A DNA stretch of 64,000 bases from Parapristionchus giblindavisi (GCA_943737045.1 CALSFV010000240.1:620001-684000); one strand, 5' to 3'. Positions 11,301 through 22,289 are shown, numbered from the stretch's first letter. A program made the numbers and translations. Notes: generated by a model not told the origin, from the letters alone.

Positions 11301-14300
11301 ATTGGTATCGAAATAAACTTTTTAGGAAAAGGCGCCAAATCGTTGTGTGGTCACCCCCTGAAGCGAATTTTCAATTGGAAGGAATTTCCAAGTACCAGTG
11401 TACTTCACTCATGTAGCCTGTAATTATCACACATAAAACAGAAAAATTCATTTTTCATCGATACCAAAAAATATTCCAGTTGTTGAATTCTCTCAGATAG
11501 TGTTTTATATATTACTGTAGAACAGGTATGATCTGGTTCATTTGTATATCGTTGCCAAAAACCGTAAATCAATTGATCAACCGTAGTTCTGATTATTGAT
11601 CTGAGGTTCAGTAATTGTTAATAAATTGATATGCCATCAGACTAATGAATAATCAAATTGCAGAATTGATTAAATATAGCAGTAATCGATACTGAATCAT
11701 GTTAAAACTACCGTAACCATAGCTACCGTAATCTCGTAATAAAATACAGTAATCACGCATACCTGTGTGACCGAATTGTAGGTCATCGCGATCATGTTGT
11801 ACGAGTCACGTATGGCGTAGCACAGCGACTTGCCGCACCACGCGAGCACCGTCGGGTTGTCCGCCGCCGTGGGCAGATCGCAGTTGGACAGCTGTAATGG
11901 TAATCAATGTAAATCAATAAATCATACGTGGGCGGTATTGTCGCTAGCGGCGAGAACTCACCCGATCTAGGCAAAATTCGCTCAAAAATGAAAACGATTT
12001 AGCAGAAATTGACCCAAAAATGAAATTTTTGCGTCCCATACACCCGATTTTAATTTCCAGGGGCAAAGGTTGCCCATGCATGCAATAAATCATTAACTCA
12101 ATATATCAATCAGATAGAGTTGGACAACGGCTAAATCATTAATAATATTCTATTTTTTTAAATTCCATTAAATTTAATTACATTAATTCATCCATCAGTT
12201 AATAGCGAACTAATCGAGCATTCATGGATTTTTCACATGAAATGTTTTGGTAGGGATTAAGAAATGCCTTGATTGGTAAGTGAAATTAATCAATAATGCG
12301 AGTATATCAAAGCTGAAAAAGGCGGTTGGTTAGAGCATTGCATCTGAACCATTCAACCAGGTGATTGAGTGTTTTTTAGACAACATTTAGAAGTAAGGAC
12401 AAAGCAATTATCAATACGAAATATCCTATTACCCTCACAGGATTGTTTTATATATTGAGTTGATTTTAGGAAATAAATAAAAAAATGGGTCGATTAAGAA
12501 AAATCGTTATTTTTCTGCTAAATTGTAATCTTTCTCAGAAAAAAAGAGCTTTATGAGAGGAATCGCGAGAAAATCGACCGTTTCGGAGGGTCCGCGGCGG
12601 TAGAAATTTCGACCCCCTGAAAAATTCAGATTAAGTACTTTGAACGATGCTCTATCAAACTGCGTTGGCCGAATTTGCATATCTGCTCTCATTTTCGAGT
12701 AGTGGTAGGTCAAAGTTGGCAGGTACGGTATTTTTGGCTCGAGTGTGTGTCAGAAAAATGATCAGAACTCCGTTCAAAATAATGATAGAAATTTTTTCAA
12801 AAAAAGGATCGAAAGAGGAGAATTTGGGCAACATTTCCCAGTTGATGGCGTCATTTGTCAACCATGCGCCGGTGTGGGGCGGTCGGTTTTATGAAAAAGT
12901 GACGTAACTTTCCTAATCGGAAAAAGTGGAATTTTCTTCTATGCGCGTTTTGTTGCACCCATATGTGTCTAAAAATGACCCAAGTTTCAGAGGATTTGAG
13001 AAATGGAAAAAAAAATGGCGTTGATTTTAGTGACGCGACCTCGGACCTGTCAATGGAAAGAACGGCTTATTCCTTAATCAAAAAACAGCAAAGGAGCTTA
13101 AATGACTCAAAAACTTCCGAAAAATCATTACGAGCTCAAAATACCCATATATGACAGTTATTTGAAACACAAAATCACCAAGTTCCGAAAAATTTGAAAA
13201 AAAAACATATTTTGCTTTTCCAAGTGGAAAAAACCTTTCAGTAATGTTAATTAATCTTTATAATATTTCTTATAATGTTTTTGAACATTTATGTTTTTGG
13301 AAGTGAAGGCCTACCTGCTCTTAGAGCCGAGATATCCGCCATCGAGATTACACGCGCGCACCCCAACTCCGCGCGACTGCTCATCATCCGCTCTCTCACT
13401 CCCACACGCTCTTTCGTGAACAGACAGGGAGAGAAAAAAAAGGAGAAGGGAGACTAATATCTGGCAACTACACGAAATGGAGATGTTAGAAAACTCTGAG
13501 CGAACAGAGTTGCATTTGAACAACAAAGAACGAGTGTGAGCCCCCCCCCCCCCCCAAACCTTTCTCGCTCTCTCTCTCTCTCTCGCTCTCTTCAAGGAAT
13601 GATGAAGTACAATGTCAAAACTAATGTTAGATAAGATACATTTATTAGAGAAATCAGTCATAATTGAAAACAATTAACATTGAAATAGCATATTACAAAA
13701 AGATATGGATGGCAAACGGATGTTTTAAGGATGCTTTTAGTTTAGTGATCGAATGAGACAGAGACAAATTATATGTGTGATGGATTAAGAATAATTTATA
13801 GTTGATTCCTAGCAGTGCTAAAGGGATCCATAAATTGTTTTACTTGCGAGCGTTTTATACTTTTAGCGCGGGAAGAGCATTTCGCTAGCGCGGAAGGTCG
13901 TTGCGCGACCACCCGCCTCTATAACCCTTTGAGAAGAGATATGTTGCCATAAAATGAACGTTTTCCAGCTCAGAATGACTCAAAACAACTTGTTTCATCA
14001 TTCTTAGCACGAAAAAATACCGTGGAACACGTTTTCTGTGTCTGTAAAAAATTGCAAAAGATTTGGATCGAACCGGGGTTCGAACCCGCTCGGTGTTTTT
14101 AGAGTGGTACCTCTTTACCTCGACGTCTCGAATGATTTTGCTTATTTTATTTATTTATTTATCTTAGTTCGCTCAGAGTTTTCTAACATCTCCATTTCGT
14201 GTAGCTGCCAGATGTCACTCTCCCATCTCCTTTTTTCCTTCCCTGTCTGTTCACGAAAGAGCGTGTGGGAGTGAGAGAGCGGATGATGAGCAGTCGCGCG

Positions 14301-17300
14301 GAGTTGGGGTGCGCGCGTGTAATCTCGATGGCGGATATCTCGGCTCTAAGAGCAGGTAGGCCTTCACTTCCAAAAACATAAATGTTCAAAAACATTATAA
14401 GAAATATTATAAAGATTAATTAACATTACTGAAAGGTTTTTTCCACTTGGAAAAGCAAAATATGTTTTTTTTTTCAAATTTTTCGGAACTTGGTGATTTT
14501 GTGTTTCAAATAACTGTCATATATGGGTATTTTGAGCTCGTAATGTTTTTTCGGAAGTTTTTGAGTCATTTAAGCTCCTTTGCTGTTTTTTGATTAAGGA
14601 ATAAGCCGTTCTTTCCATTGACAGGTCCGAGGTCGCGTCACTAAAATCAACGCCATTTTTTTTTCCATTTCTCAAATCCTCTGAAACTTGGGTCATTTTT
14701 AGACACATATGGGTGCAACAAAACGCGCATAGAAGAAAATTCCACTTTTTCCGATTAGGAAAGTTACGTCACTTTTTCATAAAACCGACCGCCCCGCACC
14801 GGCGCATGGTTGACAAATGACGCCATCAACTGGGAAATGTTGCCCAAATTCTCCTCTTTCGATCCTTTTTTTGAAAAAATTTCTATCATTATTTTGAACG
14901 GAGTTCTGATCATTTTTCTGACACACACTCGAGCCAAAAATACCGTACCTGCCAACTTTGACCTACCGCTACTCGAAAATGAGAGCAGATATGCAAATTC
15001 GGCCAACGCAGTTTGATAGAGCATCGTTCAAAGTACTTAATCTGAATTTTTCAGGGGGTCGAAATTTCTACCGCCGGGGGGTGGTCGAACCTCTGGCGAT
15101 TCCTCTCTTATATAGTTTTTTTTCATTCAATAATCAAATTATGATGGTATGAAATGTATGCAATCAACCAGGTGATTGGGTGTTTCATCGAGCGCATTTG
15201 GAAGTAAGACCAATACAAATCAATGAACTATTTTTACTTTGATAAATCAACAAACCTCGATAAAATCGTCCCCGTTCCACTTCAGAATGATGAACTTCCG
15301 CTTGGACGCAACCGTAATGTAGAAGTCCTTATTCCTCTGTAAAGGTAAAAGTTTAACTAAATCCCGTTACTGACCGGATTATGAAAACCGATAACCTAGA
15401 TATTCGACCTATAATATACAGTTTAGAATACCCTTGAAATACCATGGTAATTTGAATCGTCCCAAGACAAAGGATGTCGAAGCCGATTGACCGAAACATC
15501 TGCCAATGTGAAAAGACAGCGCGGCATGAATTCAGCACGGTGGAGAGATGAGATAAGGTTGAGGGTTTGGTAAGAAGAGATCAAAGTCCAAACATAGGTC
15601 GAATAGCTAGGTTATCGATTTTCAAAATCCGATCAGGTTTTTGGATATTTGGCAAATTTGGCTCAAAATCCGGTCAGGTTTATCTATTTTTGTTAAATTT
15701 TGCCTCAAAATCCGGTCAGGTTTTTCGATTTTTGTGAAATTTTGGCTCAAAATCCGGTCAGGCTGGGTTCTTTGTAATATACTTTTCGACCTATGAGTCC
15801 TTAAGATTAATCGATTTGACTTACCTTATTTTTATTCTAATTGACAATTTTTTATCTTTCTTGTAAAGAAAAGGCTGTGCGACATGAATTCGACGGGTTG
15901 GAGTTGGAATGATAGCAAAGGTCGAATAGCTTTACAGATTTTCAACATCAACAACAATAAAATCCCAATTCGAAGTTTGTAACGTACTTTTCGACATATG
16001 CGTACTAGTACAGTTTTGATCCTATCGATCCAGAGCAAGTAATCAATCGATAATCAACATAAACCACATATTGTTCGAAGAAAAATAACAAAATAACTTA
16101 ATTATTAACAGAAAATCATTGCTTACCCCATCAACATGGGCAGTGAACGCGTGGACGGGCTTCACTCGCACGATTGCCTTCACGGGAAAGGGGAAGGTAA
16201 GCGAGTGCAGGGAGAGGATCTGCAAGGAACACATGGCAATTATCCCGATAACAAGATGATAATGCACATTGGTGGTCAATTTATTTATTTATTTATTTAT
16301 AGTACTAGACAAGGGTTTTCATCACGTCCAGGGTGCTCAATTGCAGTGGGGAAATTGAAGAGCGGCCCTCCCTTCATCCAGTATTATAATTGAAAATTTC
16401 AAGTTGAAATCATCATTAATCAATTCCTAGAGCCATCCAGTGTGTGAGGGAATAAATAAATTTCAATTTGTGGGTCTCTTCACAGGATAACAGTGGACCA
16501 TCTCCTATAACTCCCTAACCGGATGGGTCTATCCCACCGGTTAACCATTGGTCAATCTCTCGGGTTAACCTCCATAAACACCCACTATTCTCTAACCTGT
16601 TCGGATAGTGTGAGCAGATAGTCAGCCTCCTCTACCACCTTCAGTTGCTGGACGGGCTTGCGTGAGATGCGCTTGGCCACATTCTCCAGCTCGTAGCCGC
16701 GTCGACCTGGTGGAAGAAATATTCAATTATAAACTCAACGCTCTTTTTATTGCGCTGAGGAGCAATAGCTGCTTGCTAGTATAAACGACATGACAGTCAA
16801 TCGAGGACTAAGTGCACGAGATTGTGTCTGTGCGACGTAAATCCATTTCATTTCTATCCATGTGCCATTCAATCATGATCGTTATACTTGATTGATAAAA
16901 ATATAAATCGCACATGGGGCGGTTCCAGTGTCTAGATATATTCTACTCTATATTTTTTTCAATCATAAATATTAAAAAATATTAATCTTTCTTATCTGCC
17001 ACAAATAAATGATATAAAAATGGATATAAATGAATAAATGGTAAACAGAAGTGATTACCTGATTTTGCACGAGAGTAGAAGTGAAGATCAGTTTTGCTCA
17101 ATGCCAAGATACGCTTGGCCGATTCTGCAACAACAGTGATCATCAAAAATAAAGCGCTGATTAATAATCAACTGTTTATTCCCAATGAGCGGCTTTATAG
17201 TGCCAAAGAAAGCTTAGAGAAAGAAAGAATCACAGCAAGACTCATAAAACACAAACAGTTTGCGCTTCAGTTGTAGTAAAGCATATCATTTATTATTACA

Positions 17301-17441
17301 TTTCAATAAACAAATCTGTTCATAATAAATAGGCCATGCTTTGAGCGAAAACTGCAACAAAAACTCACTGTGGAACGAGATGGCGTTGATTTCGACAGGA
17401 AGTTTGAAGGCAACTTCAATTGAGGTATACGCCTCGTACAT
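3637..17441 (-). CDS. vps39: Vps39/Vam6-like HOPS subunit, exons 1-18, 3' end outside window
   Basis: Eighteen minus-strand exons join in one open frame of 571 codons: 17441-17369, 17124-17059, 16706-16597, 16219-16127, 15336-15256, 11891-11763, 8530-8394, 8088-8024, 7827-7701, 7326-7206, 6860-6810, 6277-6208, 6006-5876, 5702-5639, 5342-5257, 4883-4804, 4289-4228, 3803-3637. Each has AG/GT borders and every phase agrees. The N-terminus MYEAYTSIEVAFKLPVEINA aligns with animal Vps39. A CNH beta-propeller follows (exons 1-10, e.g. GPYVIGLLPRGVVEIR), then the clathrin-repeat helical part (LFPDLLPENV, DTTLLKCYLKTNPILVDSLL, LIFEYAKWVLAENPEQGI). Vps39 tethers late endosomes and lysosomes for fusion and binds Rab7. 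Family members are about 850-880 residues, so about 300 C-terminal residues should lie left of the LTR element. CTCAG just before the ATG could be a trans-splice acceptor. The exon 18 acceptor is GAG, not CAG. Confidence 0.93.
5053..5242 (+). mobile_element. Short MITE, copy a, in a vps39 intron
   Basis: About 190 bp containing CCCTCGCAATGCGAGG, repeated 'caacccac' phrases and the end GGCGAGGGCACCGAAAATG. The same unit recurs at 7505-7682 and, inverted, at 37863-38054. The left end of this copy is eroded. Confidence 0.75.
5348..5422 (+). repeat. (AAT)n microsatellite
   Basis: About 75 bp of near-perfect AAT trinucleotides, with a few AGT interruptions, in a vps39 intron. Confidence 0.95.
6018..6195 (+). 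repeat. TTGATCT(T) repeat-rich intron segment
   Basis: TTGATCTTTGATCTTTGATC phrases recur in the intron between exons 12 and 13 of vps39. The same phrase recurs near 20018, 21522, 36208, 43896, 52690 and in several introns of the 53-63 kb cluster, so it is a dispersed simple motif. Confidence 0.7.
7505..7682 (+). mobile_element. Short MITE, copy b, in a vps39 intron
   Basis: 178 bp bounded by the inverted ends CATACATTTTC and GAAAATGTATG, with an internal CTCGCAATGCGAGG hairpin. It is the best preserved of three copies in the window. Confidence 0.85.
8696..10044. mobile_element. 1.35-kb palindromic Tc1/mariner-type MITE
   Basis: CAGTCGCGCCGGAAAGTCAG at 8696 is mirrored by its complement ending at 10044, and both ends are flanked by TA, the target duplication of Tc1/mariner elements. 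The arms (about 8696-9258 and 9483-10044) are nearly perfect inverted copies over about 560 bp around a 220-bp GC-rich centre. I see no transposase; ORFs in the arms are mirror images of each other and look fortuitous. It lies in vps39 intron 6. Confidence 0.9.
10116..11465. mobile_element. 1.35-kb inverted-repeat element with a third internal copy
   Basis: GGTATCGATGAAAAATG at 10116 is mirrored at 11465. A unit of about 300-380 bp is present three times: inverted at 10116-10500, direct and diverged at about 10770-11035, direct at about 11090-11465. Each carries a related reading frame (TFDRKTLLSNSFLELAK..), intact in the outer two and broken in the middle one. It lies in vps39 intron 6 beside the preceding palindrome. 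I recognise no family or clear target duplication. Confidence 0.8.
11925..12080 (+). repeat. Short repeat shared with the alanyl-tRNA synthetase locus
   Basis: TCGCTAGCGGCGA and TTTCCAGGGGCAA..TGCCCATG here resemble phrases at about 36490-36550 and 48110-48170 (TCGCTAGCGGCAA, TTTCCAGGGGCAATT, CCCATGTATGG). This is probably a small MITE with CATG-containing ends; the boundaries are uncertain. Confidence 0.45.
13535..13600 (+). repeat. Poly-C and (CT)n tract
   Basis: A run of about 16 C followed by TCTCGCTCTCTCTC.. in the centre of the 2.6-kb palindrome. Confidence 0.9.
14064..14133 (-). pseudogene. tRNA-like sequence in the palindrome centre
   Basis: The minus strand reads a B-box-like GGTTCGAACCCC (plus 14075-14086). 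A degenerate A-box region (TCGAGGTAAAGAGGTACC) lies upstream, with CTCTAAA in the anticodon-loop position between them. I cannot form a convincing acceptor stem. It is best read as a tRNA-derived remnant. Confidence 0.4.
15615..15765 (+). repeat. ~42-bp tandem repeat in vps39 intron 4
   Basis: Four units each containing CAAAATCCGGTCAGGTTT (first variant GATCAGG) with T-rich spacers. The rest of 15337-16126 is plain AT-rich intron. Confidence 0.8.
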
Positions 17442-17601
17442 ACTGAGGATGATTCAGAAGCTTACGGCGACGAAAAGCATGCGAAATCAATGATTGTTGA
17501 TTAGAAGCTGATTGAGCGATTCAAATTTGGCAAAACGCCAAACTGTTGCGTGCATATGTTCGACTTATACTATGCCTATTTTCCGGCTGTCAATTCCGTG
17601 A
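17442..17601. other. Gap between vps39 start and the duplicated block
   Basis: 160 bp upstream of the vps39 ATG. I see no TATA box or other recognisable promoter element. Any vps39 promoter must be within this stretch or within the repeat block itself. Confidence 0.5.
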
Positions 17602-18255
17602 GTCCCTAAATGACGGCCGCGGCCACGGCCACGGCCCCCTCCCTAAAAGACGGAGTGGTAGATCAGTCATCCCGTCTCTCATACAGCGCGCTCGCTAGCG
17701 ATCGATGAATCGTCTTATGTCTCTTTCTCTGACTGAATGTTCCCTGCCTTCTCTGTCTGATTTTCCCGCCATTTTCAGTTATCATCACGTTTCACTATGC
17801 TTTTTGTTGTTATTTTCGTAGTTAATTTGCCCTCTCCTTCTTCCTCTTTAAAAACCTATCTCTTTCTTTCCTTGCGCTCCTACCTCCCTCCATCACTCTG
17901 TCTTTATCTCTCGTAATTATCGAATGGATATATCTGATATGCCTTGTCACCAATCAAATTTGGATTTGTCTTTCTTTATTTGCATATATTATCGTTGTTG
18001 TAGTCTAGACATTCTATTGTATTCTCATTTGCATATGATTCAATATCTTATACATACTACGTGTCCTCACTTTGTTTTCTTATTTGCAGTTTCGGTCATC
18101 CTTTCAATCTCTCCTTTTCCTTGTTCAAAGCTCATCTATGTATGGATCTTATGTCTTTCGTTTATAATCAGTCATTCTTCCTTTCCATCTCTTCCTATCT
18201 ATCTCTCTAACATCCATTATCATACCAATCGATCACTAAGGAAGTGAGTAGACTA

Positions 18256-18441
18256 TCAATCGATAATGTTTATGAGAGATATGAAAGGAATGGAAGTGAG
18301 GCTACTATCCTTTTGCGCGTCTATGTCTTGATATATTGCATCTCTCTGTTTATGTTGTATTTCTCTCTCTTCTAGCCATCGTGCAACTTTATTCATATTC
18401 TTCTGCTCCGCATTCAATAATAATTCGGAGGTCGTATCCAT
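18256..18441 (-). CDS. Short conserved ORF of the repeat block (unknown)
   Basis: 61 codons starting MDTTSELLLNAEQKN, charged and probably helical (RWLEEREIQHKQRDAIYQD). The ORF also stays open at 42134-42319 and, more diverged, at 51769-51954. It is transcribed divergently from the ORF at 18500. I do not recognise a family. It may be one exon of a gene or chance conservation within a repeat. Confidence 0.35.
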   Translation of the reverse strand: MDTTSELLLNAEQKNMNKVARWLEEREIQHKQRDAIYQDIDAQKDSSLTSIPFISLINIID

Positions 18442-18471
18442 TCAGCGTTACAAACAATTTGTCGATAAACG

Positions 18472-18479
18472 TGACGTCA
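18472..18479. promoter_or_regulatory. Perfect CRE palindrome between two divergent ORFs
   Basis: TGACGTCA, the consensus CREB/ATF site, lies in the ~60-bp gap between divergent ORFs starting at 18441 (minus) and 18500 (plus). It is kept at 42350-42357 and in the diverged third copy at 51731-51738. Confidence 0.4.
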
Positions 18480-18499
18480 CGAGCGTAGACGTAGACATT

Positions 18500-18724
18500 A
18501 TGTCAACTTTTACCCCTTACGCCATGGATACGGTCTCAGACGATGTGCGCAATGTGTCCTTCCTATCCTTGATTGTATTTACTACACTCCGGCCACGAGA
18601 TAGTGTGGCCAGTGTGAAGATTGGTCTCAATTTATTTATTCATAATCATTTAAATCATTTCAAATCCATTTCAGAGGTCGACACGACACCTATCGCCACC
18701 TCCGTAGATGATGAAATCTACTAA
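18500..18724 (+). CDS. Short ORF of the repeat block, MSTFTPYAMDTVSDDV.. (unknown)
   Basis: 74 codons open without splicing; the same frame is open at 42378-42602. A likely intron is visible near its end (acceptor TTTCAG at about 18671-18676), after which the frame reads VDTTPIATSVDDEIY then stop. The diverged copies nearby keep that tail (..IATAVDDEIY) but lose the start. No domain recognised; probably a remnant of a captured gene. Confidence 0.3.
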   Translation: MSTFTPYAMDTVSDDVRNVSFLSLIVFTTLRPRDSVASVKIGLNLFIHNHLNHFKSISEVDTTPIATSVDDEIY

Positions 18725-18836
18725 GATGACGTCGGTCTTGTGCAGATCCGTATAAGGTATCGTGCTTGACTTGGCTCTTTCTCTGAAACATATCCTTTGA
18801 CGGGAAGATCAAACCTTTCAATTTCTCATTCTACAG

Positions 18837-18950
18837 GCTGAATCGTCGTTTCGCATCTTCACGACCGAAGAGCAAGTTAGTCTAGTATCCTGCCGTCACT
18901 GCCTAGATGACATCAGATGGTGGACTCTTGGTCTTGATGCTTCTTTGAAG
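18837..18950 (+). pseudogene. PH-domain-like exon, left-arm copy
   Basis: A 114-bp open exon between CTACAG and GTACGAG encodes 38 residues: AESSFRIFTTEEQ.. to ..IRWWTLGLDASLK. The pattern of two strands followed by a helix with a conserved Trp resembles the C-terminal half of a pleckstrin-homology domain (F.I.T....L.S....D...W...L). A downstream acceptor (19231-19234) leads to a 16-codon terminal piece DESSLSSSKALRPRR then stop. No frame-compatible upstream exon is visible. Homologous pieces occur about ten more times in the block. This is inferred as a captured host gene fragment; the PH assignment is tentative. Confidence 0.4.
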
Positions 18951-19535
18951 GTACGAGCCTTCCTTGGATTCTCTTTCCTGAAATGTTATGTTCAAGTCAC
19001 GAAAAGACGAAAAATTTGTGGAGATGTTGCCAATCTTTTTTCATGACTTGAACAGAACCTCTGTTATAATATACTTCATCTTCGTTACGTTATTGTCTTT
19101 GCATTTGCCTTTGCCTTTGCCAACTTTCCCTTCACTGTTCACCGATCTGTTTCGTTGACAGAAACCAAAGTTTTATACAAAATGATCGTTCACAAAGCTC
19201 AAATCGTTGAATCTCTTAATTTGCTGTTTTGCAGGACGAATCTTCACTGTCGTCTTCTAAAGCTCTTCGTCCTCGCCGTTGATGGTCTTCTCGATGTGTT
19301 CTTCAGAAGAGGGACGTCGCCAAGCTCCGACGTCCGCGTTCTCTCGTCGTATTTCCCGCACTGGCTGGAACTCGTTTTCCGAAAAAATAAAGAATTTGGG
19401 GTTGTTAATGTTTGAAATCGGTGTCTAAGCCCGCGAAGTTAAATGGGAGGGGCCAGCATCGTTATATAAATAAGGTCCGCAAAAAATGGGCGGAGCCATG
19501 CATCACTTTATAAGTACGGGAGTGGATGAGTATAT

Positions 19536-19838
19536 GTAGTCCATTTGATATGTCTTCTAATAGGGACCCATGGTCTAGTGGATAGTAGATAGAACTGTCA
19601 ATCCGACCGGTTGGTCGACAGGAAAGTTCGATCCCCCGGGAAGGATTAGCAGAAGAAGACATCCCCAACAGAACCTATCATCTTTTGCCATTTTTTTCTT
19701 GATGCGTTCACGCTCTCCCTATGCTAACGTGTTAGTGGTCCCACAGAATGATCATGAATCGCAAACTAACTTTTTTTCCTAAAATTGTAAAAATATTCTA
19801 AAAGGCTATTTATGTATTTGTATGGAATGCACTATGAA
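19536..19838 (+). mobile_element. tRNA-derived SINE-like insertion with a paralogous empty site
   Basis: About 303 bp is present in the left arm but missing from the right arm, where GATGAGTATAT is joined directly to TGATTTTCAATTG. Near its start it carries Pol III promoter-like boxes: TGGTCTAGTGGATAG (A box, 19571-19585) and AGTTCGATCCCCC (B box, 19625-19637). There is no matching acceptor stem, so it is tRNA-derived rather than a tRNA. The same insertion is in block copy 2 (43414-43716). Confidence 0.6.
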
Positions 19839-20777
19839 TGATTTTCAATTTTTATTGATGCAGAAACAGAAAGAGTGTATACAAAACAATAACGGATAAT
19901 TACGGTAACATGTTAAAGCTGAAGAATTAAGCATATCGCTATTAAAATGTGACTATCGTATGTTATACAGAGATGTTCACAATGTTACTCTATTGCTGAA
20001 GTTTGATCTTTTTATTTTGATCTTTGATCTTTGTCCACAATTTTTCGAACAATGGGTGAAAATAACGAATTCTGGTAGTATTCTTTGTTATTGAAAAAAA
20101 TAGAATTTAAAAAAAATTGTTTTGATAAAATAAAGGCTCTAAACGACTCTAATAATTACTATAAAGAATACAAGTTGAGTCAATATAATACTACCGTATC
20201 CCTGGTGGCATCTTTTCTTGATTCGATATATCGTACAAGTTAGTATTTGCAGTCACAATGGAATAAAGTTAATGTTTTTTTTTATTTTCTGAAAATAATA
20301 CGCATTGAAAAATTAAGCATCATATTAGTATAATAATATTAAGTATACGGTCGCTGAAATCTGATTGAGATTACTGTAGTTATAGAATCCACAATTATCA
20401 TACAATCATCAAATTAAAACATAACAAAATCACAAAAAATATTGCTGAAGGGCGATCTTCTATGCACTTCTCTGTAAATTACCCTAGCTTAATTAGAATT
20501 CAAATCGTTTTGTTGTCAATTGGAATAAATTTAGCACTAGCTCTATCATTTGTCCACTGTTAAATAATAATAAATTGTTATTTCTTTGCTACCTAAGTTG
20601 TGGCATCGTATTTTCTGTTATTAATCACTACATCAATTGTTCACTATATCTAATCCTCCTTCTAACGCATAAATTTGTTATTATTTAACCTTATTGTTCT
20701 GATTTTCCTAATGTTGCTGGCGTTTCCCTCGTTAAGTGAATTATTGAAGTTATTTAGCAGGTTATCATAGTTATCAG

Positions 20778-21244
20778 CAGGGCGATGCATTTTCCTTTTT
20801 CCGATTTTCCGAATTTTCCGAAAAAAATCGGAAAATTTTCCGAATTTTAAAATGTGTTCCGAATCTTTAAAATTTTCCGAATTTTAAAGAAAAATAGTAG
20901 AATGTCGATTTTTCGATAATTACGGTTCTTGGGAGATAATCTACCCGTGATATTTAATATGCTATTTAATAAGTATACGGTAATTTTCAACAATTGCTCT
21001 TCCTTGCCAGTAACATTCCCATCTTTGGTTATGACTTCTAATGATTTCTTGTTGCATTATGTTCTTGATCTGGTAACTTGTTGATATTGTGATTTTCTTG
21101 ACTTCATTGAAACAATAATTTTATAAACACTAAAAATAATGTATTTTGAGGCAAATTTAGGGTTTTCCGAAATTTTCCGAAAAATAATTTCGGAAAATTT
21201 CAGTTTTCTGAAATTTTCCGAAAACTGTTTTCCGCGCAGCCCTG
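20778..21244. mobile_element. hAT-type MITE in the inverted-repeat centre
   Basis: Ends CAGGGCGATGCATTTTCC and ..TTTTCCGCGCAGCCCTG, flanked by 8-bp near-identical sites GTTATCAG / GTGATCAG (20770-20777, 21245-21252), typical of hAT insertion. The interior is rich in TTTTCCGAA/TTCGGAAAA. The block copy 2 equivalent is 44656-45122. A related element with a perfect target duplication is at 60907-61365. Confidence 0.8.
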
Positions 21245-22289
21245 GTGATCAGTTTTTTTCTTTCGCAGATATTTCGACTTTTCGAATAAAATTATGACAA
21301 TAAAATTATTAGTCATTTAAAGTCTTTATTTAATCAAAAAAAAATTTAAAATTTTTTCCATTGAAATTTTAACTTTTTGCATTGAAACCCCCGCTGTAAA
21401 CACACCCGTCTCAACAGTGTTTACATTATTTTAACAAAAAAATAACAAGCGAAATTCAACAACTAAGAATACTATCGAAAATCTTTTTTTCCGCCCATTG
21501 TTCGAAAAATTGTGGGCAAAGATCAAAATACAAAGATCAAACTTCAGCAATATAGTAACAACTTTGTGAACATCTCTCTATAACATACTATAGTCACATT
21601 TTAAGAGCTATATGCTTAATTTTTCCAGCTTTGACATGTTCCCGTAATCTTCCGTTATTGTTTTGTATACACTCTTTCGGTTTCTGCATCAATAACAATT
21701 GAAAATCAGATATACTCATCCGTTCCCATACTTATAAAGCGATGTATGACTCCGCCCATTTTTTGCGAACCTTATTTATATAGCGATGCGGGCCCCGTCC
21801 ATTTAACTTCGCGGGCTTAGACACCGATTTCAAACATTAACAACCCCAAATTCTTTATTTTTTCGGAAAACGAGTTCCAGCCAGTGCTGGAAATACGACG
21901 AGAAAACGCGGAGCTTGGCGACGTCCCTCTTCTGAAGAACACATCGAGGAGACCATCAACGACAAGGACGACGAGCTTATGAAAACGAAAGTGACGATTG
22001 GCCCTGCAAAACAGAAAATTAAGAGATTCAACGATTTGAGCTTTGTGAACGATCATTTTGTATAAAACTTTGGTTTCTGTCAACGAAACAGATCGGTGAA
22101 CAGTGAAGGGAAAGTTGGCAAAGGCAAAGGCAAATGCAAAGACAATAACGTAACGAAGATGAAGTATATTATAACAGAGGTTCTGTTCAAGTCATGAAAA
22201 AAGATTGGCAACATCTCCACAAAATTTTCGTCTTTTCGTGACTTGAACATAACATTTCAGGAAAGAGAATCCAAGGAATTCTCGTACCT

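Larger units (their letters stand above)
12541..15121. mobile_element. 2.6-kb palindromic element in vps39 intron 5
   Basis: The arms, about 12548-13505 and 14166-15113, are inverted copies of nearly 950 bp. For example CCGCGGCGGTAGAAATTTCG at about 12592 and its complement near 15060, and the GAGTTTTCTAACATCTCC junction at 14176. The 660-bp centre (13506-14165) holds a C-homopolymer, a CT microsatellite and a tRNA-like sequence. No transposase is visible. ORFs in the arms are exact mirror images and are likely non-coding. Confidence 0.85.

Noticed and set aside
12647..15024. Mirror-image ORF pairs (86, 68 and 63 codons)
   Set aside because: Same explanation: inverted arms of one element, with overlapping frames on both strands.
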